Source of the DNA: Actinobacteria bacterium OV320 | Lineage (GTDB): Bacteria > Actinomycetota > Actinomycetes > Streptomycetales > Streptomycetaceae | DNA: 64,000 bases | NCBI GenBank assembly: GCA_001298545.1 | Contig: LJCX01000024.1 | Location: forward strand, 310,001-374,000 | Reading direction: 5' to 3' | Shown: one piece after another, positions 10,362-17,747 of the stretch | How the letters are laid out: every line of letters begins with the position of its first letter | Numbering within the stretch: the stretch's first letter is position 1 | The notes under the pieces: generated by a model | What the model was told of the DNA's origin: nothing | The model's database searches: none | The model's input: the letters and a program-made list of their open reading frames with translations, nothing else | Made by a program: the position numbers and the translations under genes

Positions 10362-11024
10362 CTAGCCGCGGAAGGTGGCCGGGCGTTCCGGGCTCGCCTC
10401 GGCGAGGGCCTGGGCGACCGCCTCGGCGCCGGCCCGCAGCCCGTAGACGGGGGTGTCGGGCTGCTGGCGCCAGGAGTCGTCGATGCCGCCCGCGTCGACG
10501 GTGTCGAAGCCGAGCTCGTCGATCAGGGCGCGGACCTTCGCCTTCGCCGCCTCGTCGTCGCCGGCCACCGGGAGCGCCATGCGGTCGGGGTCGCCCGCGG
10601 CGAGCGGGCGGTCCAGGATGTCCTGGGCATAGGTGCCGTTGAAGGCCTTGATCACAGGGTGGCCGATGTGGCGTTCGGTCCAGCGGCTCTCGGTGAGGCC
10701 CTCGTCCTCGATCTCCGCGATCCGGCCGTCGCGCTGCTGCGGGTAGTAGTTGTTGGTGTCGATGACGGCCACGCCGTCGGCCGCGCCGTCCAGGATGCCG
10801 GACGGCAGGCCCGGGACGGCCTTGGTCGGGATCGTGACCACCACGACCTCGGCACCGCGCGCCGCCTCCTCGGCGGTGACGGGGGTCGCTCCCGTCTCCT
10901 CGGCGAGATCCTTGAGCGTCTGCGGGCCGCGGGAGTTCGCGACGGAGACGTCATGGCCGAGCGCGCTGAGGCGCCGGGTGAGGTTGCCGCCGATGTTGCC
11001 CGCGCCGATGATGCCGATCTTCAT
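10362..11024 (-). CDS. NADPH-dependent F420-reductase-like oxidoreductase
   Basis: 220 aa. The N terminus MKIGIIGAGNIGGNLTRRL is a textbook Rossmann dinucleotide site (GxGxxG), followed by the ANSRGP loop that favours NADP in this family. Further marks are VVVVTIPTKAVP, IDTNNYYPQQ and HPVIKAFNGTYAQDI, as in the F420:NADP oxidoreductase-like/NAD(P)-binding family. Many such proteins are annotated as F420-dependent reductases without proof. The start ATG 11024 was preferred over an in-frame ATG 51 nt upstream because AAGG precedes it and the glycine motif should sit at the extreme N terminus. It is probably a single-gene unit. Confidence 0.8.
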   Translation of the reverse strand: MKIGIIGAGNIGGNLTRRLSALGHDVSVANSRGPQTLKDLAEETGATPVTAEEAARGAEVVVVTIPTKAVPGLPSGILDGAADGVAVIDTNNYYPQQRDGRIAEIEDEGLTESRWTERHIGHPVIKAFNGTYAQDILDRPLAAGDPDRMALPVAGDDEAAKAKVRALIDELGFDTVDAGGIDDSWRQQPDTPVYGLRAGAEAVAQALAEASPERPATFRG

Positions 11025-11063
11025 GAGAGGCCTTGCCTTCCGGGACCGAGTCGAGTCAATTCG

Positions 11064-11213
11064 ATGCGCATGCATGCACCTGATGGGCCAACCCCGGCCG
11101 GCGGCGGCCTATTCCGGCTCCGCGGCGATCCCTTCGAGATTCTCCGCGGCCCGGCACCGGCGCTGGAACGGCACGGCGGCCGGTGGACCGTGCGCATCGA
11201 GCGCCGGTCATGA
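11064..11213 (+). CDS. possible small protein, unknown
   Basis: 49 codons starting ATG 11064. The second half shows strong G/C bias in third positions and a plausible protein texture (LFRLRGDPFEILRGPAPALE, then WTVRIERRS). No recognised family. It lies in the gap between two leftward genes, opposite in direction, with no clear ribosome site. It could also be the tail of a lost gene. Confidence 0.3.
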   Translation: MRMHAPDGPTPAGGGLFRLRGDPFEILRGPAPALERHGGRWTVRIERRS

Positions 11214-11215
11214 GG

Positions 11216-11246
11216 AGGGGGCGCCCCGCATCGCGAGGCGCCCCCT
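11216..11246. terminator. terminator downstream of the EF-hand gene
   Basis: AGGGGGCGCC and its complement GGCGCCCCCT are separated by 11 nt, immediately after the stop of the leftward EF-hand gene. Confidence 0.6.
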
Positions 11247-11257
11247 GTCCGCTCGTC

Positions 11258-11470
11258 TCACTTGTTCAGGTGCGCCCAGAACTCGTCGAACGAGAGGAGC
11301 TTGTCACCGTCGAGGTCGCGGCTCTTGATGATGACCTCGGCGACCGACTCGGTGACGTTCCAGTCACCCCCCTGGGCCAGGGCGGTCTTGAACTCGGCCG
11401 CGGTGATGAAGCCGTCACCGTCCGTGTCGATCCGCTGGAACTCCTTGCGCGCTTCTTCGATGTCGGCCAC
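11258..11470 (-). CDS. EF-hand calcium-binding protein
   Basis: 70 aa from GTG 11470 (MADIEEARKEF); an upstream ATG at 11491 would add 7 residues, but the family usually starts at the ADIEEARK segment and AGGGGCGGA precedes the GTG. Two canonical EF loops are present: DTDGDGFITAAE and DLDGDKLLSFDE, each with D-x-D-x-D and a glutamate at position 12. This is the short calmodulin-like calcium buffer/sensor common in streptomycetes. It is cytoplasmic, with no targeting signal. Monocistronic with its own terminator. Confidence 0.88.
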   Translation of the reverse strand: MADIEEARKEFQRIDTDGDGFITAAEFKTALAQGGDWNVTESVAEVIIKSRDLDGDKLLSFDEFWAHLNK

Positions 11471-11532
11471 CGATCCGCCCCTCTTCGTCATGCCTTGCGG
11501 TCATACTCGCTGTTCTACTGACGCAGGTCAGG

Positions 11533-12447
11533 TTAACGGCCCTGGTGAGCGCGGAGTGCGGCGACCACCCAGGAGAACTCCTCGTCGTACGAGGGCCGGC
11601 TTCCGACGCCGTTCACGATCGCCGACAAGTGGCGGTACCGGGCCACCCGTACGTTCGAGGCGGCGGTCAGCCGGTCCAGGACGGCGGCCCGGTCGGCGTC
11701 CCCCAGCAGGTCCCGCAGGAGCTCCTCGGCCGCCGGGTCGGCGGGGGCGACGCCCTGCCGCAGCGCCTCGCCGCCGAGGTGCACGAGACGGCTCATGAAC
11801 CACAGGGACGTGCCCGCCGGGACGTCAGGACCGCGGTCCGCCGCGTTGAACTCGACCATCGTCCGCATCAGCACCCGGAACTCCGGGTCCTGGATCAGCT
11901 CGGCCAGCTCCACCCAGGCGTCCACCTGCTCGGGAGCGGGATCGTCCGGCAGGTCCGCCGCGGCGAACCGCAGCCGGGTGCGGATGTCGGGGTCGGCGGT
12001 GTCGAGGCCGTCGAAGATCTCCGCCGTGAAGTCGTCGAGAAGCCGTTTGCGTTCGGCCGCCGACAGCCGGGCCAGTCTGTTCATCAGGGTCATCTCCTCC
12101 GCGGTCGAGCCGCGTCGCGCCACGGACGACAGCACGGCCCGGGTCACCTTCAGCGATGCGATCTGCGCGTCCAGCGCCGTCACGTGCGCCGCCGCGACCT
12201 CCGCGACCGTCCGCTCCCCGGCCAGCACCCGGCGCACGTCGGCCAGACCGAGGCCCAGCTCGCGCAGGGTGCGGATCAGTTCGAGACGGGCGGCGGACTC
12301 GGCGCCGTAGAGGCGGTAGCCGCCGGCCGAACGGGTCACCGGGGCCAGCACGCCCTCGTCGGACCAGTATCGGATGGTGCGCACGGTCAGTCCGGTGGCG
12401 CGGGCCAGCTCTCCGATGGTGAAAAGTCCGGTGCCGTCGTCGATCAT
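11533..12447 (-). CDS. MerR-family transcriptional regulator
   Basis: 304 aa from ATG 12447. The N-terminal winged helix is typical: FTIGELARATGLTVRTIRYW, then GVLAPVTRSAGGYRLYG and LRELGLGLADVRRVL. A short coiled dimerisation helix (about residues 75-115) is followed by a long C-terminal domain of about 190 residues without cysteine or aromatic motifs that would name an effector. It is longer than the 120-150 aa metal sensors and is a TipA-like or larger effector-binding type. It is divergent from the GNAT gene across a 61-bp spacer holding a MerR-type operator, so autoregulation and control of the acetyltransferase are likely. Confidence 0.88.
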   Translation of the reverse strand: MIDDGTGLFTIGELARATGLTVRTIRYWSDEGVLAPVTRSAGGYRLYGAESAARLELIRTLRELGLGLADVRRVLAGERTVAEVAAAHVTALDAQIASLKVTRAVLSSVARRGSTAEEMTLMNRLARLSAAERKRLLDDFTAEIFDGLDTADPDIRTRLRFAAADLPDDPAPEQVDAWVELAELIQDPEFRVLMRTMVEFNAADRGPDVPAGTSLWFMSRLVHLGGEALRQGVAPADPAAEELLRDLLGDADRAAVLDRLTAASNVRVARYRHLSAIVNGVGSRPSYDEEFSWVVAALRAHQGR

Positions 12448-12462
12448 GTGTGTGAGTGTGGG

Positions 12463-12486
12463 CCTTCCAGTGGGTGGAGACTCAAG
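12463..12486 (-). promoter_or_regulatory. MerR-type operator/promoter between merR and GNAT genes
   Basis: Read on the minus strand, CTTGAGTCTCCACCCACTGG followed by AAGG has a -35-like TTGAGT directly joined to an imperfect dyad (CTCCAC-CCA-CTGGAAG). This is the arrangement seen in MerR promoters with a long spacer. It lies 15-40 bp upstream of the MerR start. Confidence 0.5.
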
Positions 12487-12508
12487 GCGCGCGAAGGGAA
12501 CCGGTGCG

Positions 12509-13207
12509 GTGGGGAACCTGCGGGACATTCTCGACGCGGCCGCGCGCGGTGTCTTCCCTCCCCCCGACGGCCGCACGACGGTCCTGTCCCAGCCCTCCCC
12601 GCGCGACGCGGGCGTCCTCTCCTTCACCGCGCACTCGGTGGTCTTCGTCGACGAGGACCCCGCGTGGGTGTACGACACACTCGCCGCCGCCGACTGCGAC
12701 GCCCTCGCCGCGTCGATGAGCCCCCGGTTCCTGACGGCCCTGCTGGACCGCACGGGCCGGGTCGCGGAGACGGTCGACGCGCTGGTGGTCGGCTCCCCGC
12801 TGCCGGGTCCGCCGTCCCTCGCGCTGACGGAGATCGAGGACCCGGACCATCCCCGGGTGGTCAGCTCGCGCAGGCGGCGCGACGAGGTGCGGGTGTGGGC
12901 CGCGGAGGGCGGCGTGGTCGTCCTCGGGCGCGGGGTCGCGGGCCGGCTGGAGGTCGCCGTGGAGGTCGAGGAGGGGGTACGGCACCGGGGGCTGGGCCGG
13001 GCCCTGGTGGGCGCCGCGCGGCACCTGGGCGGGGGCGAGCCGGTGTGGGCGCAGATCTCGCCGGGGAACGCCCGCAGCACACGGGCGTTCCAGGCGGCGG
13101 GCTATCTGCCGGTCGGGGCGGAGGCGCTGCTCACCGTCCGGCGGGAGCCGGGCGTCGGGGCGGTCAGTGCCACGGTACGTAGTTCAGGTTGCTCACACAG
13201 CCGCTGA
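12509..13207 (+). CDS. GNAT-family N-acetyltransferase
   Basis: 232 aa from GTG 12509 (MGNLRDILDAAARGVFPPP), with GAAGGGAA about 9 nt upstream. The C-terminal half carries the acetyl-CoA fold: GRLEVAVEVEEGVRHRGLGR gives the V-x-x-x-x-R-x-x-G-x-G/A pyrophosphate-binding motif, followed by WAQISPGNARSTRAFQAAGY, the N-x-x-S-x-x-x-F-x-x-x-G motif of motif B. The N-terminal 130 residues resemble a second degenerate GNAT-like or binding module. Substrate unknown. The last 44 bp overlap the end of the convergent ADP-ribosyltransferase gene. Confidence 0.82.
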   Translation: MGNLRDILDAAARGVFPPPDGRTTVLSQPSPRDAGVLSFTAHSVVFVDEDPAWVYDTLAAADCDALAASMSPRFLTALLDRTGRVAETVDALVVGSPLPGPPSLALTEIEDPDHPRVVSSRRRRDEVRVWAAEGGVVVLGRGVAGRLEVAVEVEEGVRHRGLGRALVGAARHLGGGEPVWAQISPGNARSTRAFQAAGYLPVGAEALLTVRREPGVGAVSATVRSSGCSHSR

Positions 13208-13790
13208 GCACCTCGGTCTTCGTGGCCTTGTCGACGGGACACGCGCCGAGGACGTACTGCCGTGCGATGCCGCCGGGGAAGGCCACCTCGACCTGGTCGG
13301 CGTACTTGTGGGTGTCGCCGATGGTGCGGTTGACGTCGATGCCGCCCGGGGCGTCGATGTAGTAGTTGTAGTTCGACTTCCAGCGCTTGTAGAGGTCGTG
13401 GTCGTAGGTCGTGGAGACGTACGGGGAGGGCTGGTTCTGCAGCACGTACTTCTCGATGTCGTACTGGCCGTCGACCACGTCCTTGGGGTGGAAGCCCTCG
13501 TCGAAGATGACCTCGGGCGCGCGGTTGTCGCTGCGCCACAGCGTGCCGCAGGCCTTGCGCCAGACCGGTGCCGGAGTGATGCGCGGGACGTCCACCTGCC
13601 GGTCGGCGGCGGCCTTGACGGGGTCGTCGAACTGGGGACAGGCGGGTGCGGCGGCCTTCGTCCTCGCCTTCGCGGGAGCCTCGGCCGGTGCGGCGGCGGG
13701 CACGGCCGCCGTGGTCGCGAGGACGGCACCCAGGGAGAGGACGGCGGCGGCGACCCGCCGCCGGACGCGATTGATGATCATGCGCAGCAC
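13164..13790 (-). CDS. secreted Scabin/ScARP-type DNA ADP-ribosyltransferase
   Basis: 208 aa with a Sec signal peptide (RRVAAAVLSLGAVLATTAAV, cleavage near residue 35-45). The mature part has the R-S-Q-x-E pattern of mono-ADP-ribosyltransferases: Arg86 in GTLWRSDNR, the S-T-T strand YVSTTYD at 126-128, and Q166/E168 in DQVEVAFPGG. A CxxxLW-type start, APGGIDVN and the CPVD/GC pair near the end match Scabin of S. scabies and ScARP (SCO5461), which modify guanine bases. The conserved cysteines at 51, 81, 184 and 198 could form two disulfides. The target in nature is not settled. The start could be Met4 instead. Confidence 0.88.
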   Translation of the reverse strand: MLRMIINRVRRRVAAAVLSLGAVLATTAAVPAAAPAEAPAKARTKAAAPACPQFDDPVKAAADRQVDVPRITPAPVWRKACGTLWRSDNRAPEVIFDEGFHPKDVVDGQYDIEKYVLQNQPSPYVSTTYDHDLYKRWKSNYNYYIDAPGGIDVNRTIGDTHKYADQVEVAFPGGIARQYVLGACPVDKATKTEVLSGCVSNLNYVPWH

Positions 13791-13860
13791 GATGTCGGTT
13801 CCCCGACGGCGAGCCGTGGATCATCACCCGATCGGCGGCGTGTCCCCGACCGGGGTTGCC

Positions 13861-15057
13861 CTAGCGGAAGATGCCGGTGTGGCCCAGCGAGTAGCGGCCC
13901 GGCTGCGGGTAGACGGCCAGACCGTGCGGGCCCCTGCCGACCTTGATCCGGGCGAGCTGCTCTCCGGTGCCGGTGTCGATGGCGTACACCTCGGAGTTGT
14001 ACCGCCCGGACAGCCACAGCACCTTGCCGTCCGCCGAGACGCCGCCCATGTCGGGGCTGCCGCCGTGCGGGAGGCGCCACTTCTTGGTGAGCGCGTTCTC
14101 GTGGAAGTCGAAGACGGAGACGGTGCCCTCGCCGCGGTTGGAGACGTACATCTCGCGGGAGTCGCGGCCGATGTACAGCCCGTGGCAGCCCTTGCCGGTG
14201 TGCAGGAACTCCGGCTTGCCGAAGGTGTCGCCGTCGACGATCCACATCCCGTCGGCCATCATGTCCGCGATGTAGAACCGCTTCCCGTCGGGCGAGACCT
14301 TCACGTCCTGCGGCATGGCGCCCTTGAAGGGCAGTCTCTGCTGTCCGACGACCTTCATCTTCTCGGTGTCGACCTTCAGCAGTTCGCCGCTGAACTCGCA
14401 GGACACGATGAAGTACCTCCCGTCGAGGGAGAAGTCGGCATGGTTGACGCCGTAGCAGGTGACCGGTTCCGTCTTGATCCGCTGCATGGTGTGCGGGTCG
14501 CGGAAGACGAGTTCACGGTCGAGGGAGGCCATGACGACGGCGTATTTGCCGTTGGGCGTGAAGTAGAGGTTGTACGGGTCGTGCACCTCGACCGACTTGC
14601 CCGCCTTGCCGGTCTTCGGGTCGATGGGGGTGAGGGTGTGCCCCCGGTTGTTGTTGACCCACAGCGTCTTCATGTCCCAGGAGGGGACGACGTGCTGCGG
14701 CTGGCGCCCCACCCGGAGGGTCTCGATCACCTCGTACGTCTTCGGGTCGATGACGGAGACGGTGTCGGACTCGGTGTTGGGGACGTAGACCCGGGACGGG
14801 AAATCCTTGACCACGGGGGAGAGCTTGCCGGGGCGGTCGGCGGCGTAGACGTCCTTCGGGTCGAGCACCGGCGGCATGCCGGGCAGGCCCTCGACGACGG
14901 GCCCGCGGGCCTTCTTCGCCGGTGCGGGAGCGGCCGCCTTGCTGGCGCCGGTCCGTCCTTCCCCGGCCGCCCCGCCCCCGCCGTCGGTGCCGCAGGCGGC
15001 GAGGACGGTGAGCGCGGCGCCGGCGAGCAGGGCGCTTTTCACGAGGTTGCGGTGCAT
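13861..15057 (-). CDS. lipoprotein beta-propeller (YncE-like)
   Basis: 398 aa. The lipoprotein signal ends in LTVLAAC (lipobox LAAC), then a Gly/Ala/Lys-rich linker to about residue 55. The rest is a seven-bladed propeller of YncE/40-residue-repeat type: RVYVPNTESDTVSVIDPKTY, VGRQPQHVVPSWD, VHDPYNLYFTPNGKYAVV, VKVSPDGKRFYIAD, RGEGTVSVFDFH, GRYNSEVYAIDTGTG. Such extracytoplasmic propellers act as binding or scaffold proteins; the ligand is unknown. Its ATG shares one base with the stop of the deacetylase gene upstream (TGATG), so the two are translationally coupled and probably act together at the cell surface. Confidence 0.88.
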   Translation of the reverse strand: MHRNLVKSALLAGAALTVLAACGTDGGGGAAGEGRTGASKAAAPAPAKKARGPVVEGLPGMPPVLDPKDVYAADRPGKLSPVVKDFPSRVYVPNTESDTVSVIDPKTYEVIETLRVGRQPQHVVPSWDMKTLWVNNNRGHTLTPIDPKTGKAGKSVEVHDPYNLYFTPNGKYAVVMASLDRELVFRDPHTMQRIKTEPVTCYGVNHADFSLDGRYFIVSCEFSGELLKVDTEKMKVVGQQRLPFKGAMPQDVKVSPDGKRFYIADMMADGMWIVDGDTFGKPEFLHTGKGCHGLYIGRDSREMYVSNRGEGTVSVFDFHENALTKKWRLPHGGSPDMGGVSADGKVLWLSGRYNSEVYAIDTGTGEQLARIKVGRGPHGLAVYPQPGRYSLGHTGIFR

Positions 15058-15881
15058 CAGCCGATCAGCTCCGTGGTGGTGACCGCGCTCAGTCCGCGGC
15101 GGTCGAGTTCGTCGAGTACGGCGGGGAGCGCGGCGACCGTGTCCGCGTACCCGAAGTGCAGGCTCACGACGGACCCGTCCCGGATCCCGCCGAGGACGTT
15201 GCGGGCGACGGCGGCGGCACCGGGCGAGGTGAAGTCGAGGGAGTCGACGTCGTAGGAGAGGACGTGCGGGTAGCCGGCGCGGCGGGCCAGCGTCGCCACG
15301 AGCGGGGAGGCGCGGGTGGCGCGGGAGGGCCGGAACCAGGTGCCGATGGACCCGGTGAGCCTGCGCAGCCGCTCGGCGCATCCGGTGATCTCGGCCGCCG
15401 CCTCGGCCTCCGGCATGGCGTTGATGTCCAGATGGCGCTGGGTGTGGTTGCCGAGGTCGTGGCCGCCGTCGAGGATCCGGCGGGCGAGGTAGGGGTGCGC
15501 GTCGAGCCAGGACCCGACGGCCAGCACGGTGACCCGCGCGCCGTGCCGCTCGGCCTCCCCGAGCAGCGCCCGGGCGACGGAGGGCTCCCCCTGACCGTGG
15601 AAGGTGAGAGCGACCCGGGACCGACCGCTCGGACCGTGACTGATCTGCACGGGCTGCCGGGGAAAGGCACGCGGCGCGGGGGCGGCGAGCGGTCGGGCGG
15701 GGGCCTTGGGCGTGCGGGTGGAGGACGCGGGGCCCGGGGAGGCGGAGGCGGGGGCATGCGGGGCGACGGCGCCGGAGGGGGACGTGAAGGGCGAGCACGC
15801 GGCCGCGAACGCACCCCCGGCGACGAGCCCGGCGCCCGCCCGCAGCACGGAACGACGGTCGGATGTGGTCACCCGCACCAT
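15057..15881 (-). CDS. polysaccharide deacetylase-like Tat lipoprotein, catalytic motif 1 altered
   Basis: 274 aa. The N terminus TTSDRRSVLRAGAGLVAGG with AAAC lipobox suggests Tat export and lipidation. The NodB-like (CE4) fold is clear: HTQRHLD keeps the motif-2 histidines for metal, and YDVDSLDF and VVSLHFGY supply later strands. Motif 1, normally T-F-D-D-G, reads LTFHGQGE, so the catalytic base Asp and its neighbour are gone, and motif 3 (RxPxG/Y) reads FRPSRATRAS. It may therefore be a binding protein or use different chemistry. It is first in a two-gene operon with the propeller lipoprotein (1-bp overlap). The start could also be GTG at residue 4. Confidence 0.8.
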   Translation of the reverse strand: MVRVTTSDRRSVLRAGAGLVAGGAFAAACSPFTSPSGAVAPHAPASASPGPASSTRTPKAPARPLAAPAPRAFPRQPVQISHGPSGRSRVALTFHGQGEPSVARALLGEAERHGARVTVLAVGSWLDAHPYLARRILDGGHDLGNHTQRHLDINAMPEAEAAAEITGCAERLRRLTGSIGTWFRPSRATRASPLVATLARRAGYPHVLSYDVDSLDFTSPGAAAVARNVLGGIRDGSVVSLHFGYADTVAALPAVLDELDRRGLSAVTTTELIG

Positions 15882-15977
15882 TTAAGGGCGAATATGGGGC
15901 AATTCCGGCCATTGACGGCACCCGCCGACCGAGAACACCACACCCGGCGCGCGGCTCGGGGACGGCGGCGCCGCATC

Positions 15978-16030
15978 GAGCCCGTCCGGCGATTGAGGAC
16001 GAGGCCCGTTCAGGGCCGAAGCGGGGGCAC
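15978..16030. repeat. Streptomyces dispersed intergenic repeat
   Basis: GAGCCCGTCCGGCGATTGAG followed by GACGAGGCCC is a motif I know as occurring in many intergenic regions of Streptomyces genomes. Here it lies in the 217-bp gap 15882-16098, which has no gene. The following CGGGGGC...GCCCCCG stretch (16022-16047) can form a hairpin and may terminate the leftward ATPase gene. Confidence 0.6.
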
Positions 16031-16098
16031 GGGGGCGGCAGCCCCCGGAGGACGGCACCGAGACGCACCCGCACACACCCGGCCGACCGCCGGCGGCA

Positions 16099-16602
16099 CT
16101 AGCGGTCGGCGACCCGCATCTCGAACCATGTCGTCTTGCCCCGGGGCAGCAGATCCACGCCCCAGCGGTCGGAGAGTTTGTCGACGAGGAACAGCCCCCG
16201 CCCGCTGACGTCCAGTTCCTGGACGGGCATCAGACAGGGCAGCCCCCGGGAGGGATCGCGGACCTCGACGCGGATCCAGCCGCGTCGGCGCCGCATCCGG
16301 AGGCCGAAGACCCGGGCACCGGTGTGCCGTACGGCGTTGCCGACGAGTTCGGAGACGAGGAGGACCGCGTCCTCGGTCATCTTGGGGGTCAGTCCCCACT
16401 GGCGCAGGACGACGACCTGGGCCAGTCGGCGGGCCGTGGCGGCGGACTCGGGGCGGGACGGCAGCGGAACCTCGCCGTCCGTCGGGTTGCCGAACAACTC
16501 CAGCGCCTTCAACGCCCGTTCGTCCTCGACCGCAGGCGACCAGCGCGCCGCGGTCGCACGGCTCGGTCCCCGCGGCTGTTCGATGCCCTCCAGCCCCGCC
16601 AT
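16099..16602 (-). CDS. SpoIIAB/RsbW-like ATP-binding anti-sigma regulatory protein
   Basis: 167 aa from ATG 16602, with a run of G just upstream. It is a HATPase_c (GHKL) domain protein: residues 75-100 hold the N box (VLLVSELVGNAVRHTG with the Mg-chelating Asn), then VEVRDPSRGLP as the G1 box (D-x-G replaced by D-x-S-R-G) and VSGRGLFLVDKLSDRWG as G2. Streptomycetes have dozens of these small kinases, some of which bind sigma factors or STAS-domain anti-anti-sigma factors. No partner gene lies beside it. An in-frame extension to 16746 is possible but unconvincing. The 288-bp upstream gap 16603-16890 contains only a weak dyad at 16790-16802. Confidence 0.8.
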   Translation of the reverse strand: MAGLEGIEQPRGPSRATAARWSPAVEDERALKALELFGNPTDGEVPLPSRPESAATARRLAQVVVLRQWGLTPKMTEDAVLLVSELVGNAVRHTGARVFGLRMRRRRGWIRVEVRDPSRGLPCLMPVQELDVSGRGLFLVDKLSDRWGVDLLPRGKTTWFEMRVADR

Positions 16603-16890
16603 GCCCCCATCATGGCCGCCCGGAGCCCCCTCCGGGGCCGTTCCGACGGAATACGCACCCCGGAATCCACCGTTCCGGATGGATGGAACGGCATATGCCG
16701 GGGGCAGCTCAAAGCCCGACAAACCGGGACTGACCTGCGGCGACAACTCGCCGGGAGACGCTCGGCGGGGCCACTCGACAAGGCAGGCTTAAGGTCGCCT
16801 TAGGGTTCCCATAAACCGCCCCATCGAGGGACCCGGATGAGACGCCCCGTCAATTGCAAGTGATTCCGGGGAGTTTGAAGGAGACCTCTC

Positions 16891-17658
16891 TCACAGGAAC
16901 TTGGCCTTGCCCGGGCCTTCCTCGACGAAGCTGCGCATGCCGATCTCGCGGTCAGGAGTCGCGAACAGACCCGCGAACCAGTTCCGTTCGACCGCCAGAC
17001 CCGTCTCGATGTCGGTTTCCAGACCGGTGTCGATCGACTCCTTCGCGGCCCGCAGCGCGATCGCCGGACCCTGCGCCAGCTTCGCGGCCCAGCGGTGCGC
17101 CTCCGTGTACACGTCGGCGGCCGGGACGACCCGGTCAACCAAGCCCAGGGTCAGCGCCTCGTCGGCCTTCACCATCCGGCCCGTGAAGATCAGGTCCTTC
17201 GCCTTGGAGGGGCCGACCAGTCGGGAGAGGCGCTGGGTGCCGCCGGCGCCGGGGATCAGCCCGAGCAGGATCTCCGGCTGGCCGAGCTTGGCGTTGTCCC
17301 CGGCGATCCTGAAGTCCGCGCACAGCGCGAGCTCGCAGCCGCCGCCCAGCGCGTAGCCGGTCACCGCCGCGACGACCGGCTTGGGGATGCGGGCCACCGC
17401 CGTGAAGGAGTCCTGGAGGGCGCGGGCGCGCAGGACCATCGCGGTGTGGTCCATCTCCTGCATCTCCTTGATGTCCGCGCCCGCCGCGAACACCTTCTCG
17501 CCGCCGTACACGACGACCGCGCGCACGTCGTCACGACGGGTCGCCTCCTCGGCGAGCTCCTTGAGCCGGTCCTGGGTGGCCACGTCCAGCGCGTTCATGG
17601 GCGGGCGGTCGAGACGCAGCGTGCCGACGCCGTCGGCGACTTCGAGATTCACGGTCAT
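16891..17658 (-). CDS. enoyl-CoA hydratase/isomerase family protein
   Basis: 255 aa, standard crotonase length. Oxyanion-hole and active-site segments are intact: VFAAGADIKEM, GYALGGGCELALCADFRIA with the first catalytic Glu, and GQPEILLGLIPGAGGTQRLS with the second. This predicts hydration of trans-2-enoyl-CoA to 3-hydroxyacyl-CoA in fatty-acid or branched-chain oxidation. The stand-alone position gives no further clue to the substrate. ATG 17658 begins MTVNLEVADGVGTLRLDRP as in close relatives. Confidence 0.93.
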   Translation of the reverse strand: MTVNLEVADGVGTLRLDRPPMNALDVATQDRLKELAEEATRRDDVRAVVVYGGEKVFAAGADIKEMQEMDHTAMVLRARALQDSFTAVARIPKPVVAAVTGYALGGGCELALCADFRIAGDNAKLGQPEILLGLIPGAGGTQRLSRLVGPSKAKDLIFTGRMVKADEALTLGLVDRVVPAADVYTEAHRWAAKLAQGPAIALRAAKESIDTGLETDIETGLAVERNWFAGLFATPDREIGMRSFVEEGPGKAKFL

Positions 17659-17687
17659 GGCAGCAGGTTAACCACCACTAACCACAA

Positions 17688-17722
17688 CGGGCCCGGTGCC
17701 GTTTGTCACAGCACCGGGCCCG
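17688..17722. terminator. terminator after the L,D-transpeptidase gene
   Basis: CGGGCCCGGTGC and its exact complement are separated by 11 nt. It lies just past the stop of the leftward L,D-transpeptidase gene and before the enoyl-CoA hydratase start. Confidence 0.7.
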
Positions 17723-17747
17723 CCCGCCCGGAGTTACCCGGGAACCG

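Noticed and set aside
16790..16802. Iron-box-like dyad TAAGG-TCG-CCTTA upstream of no obvious iron gene
   Set aside because: It matches the DmdR1 iron-box consensus poorly and neither neighbour is iron related.
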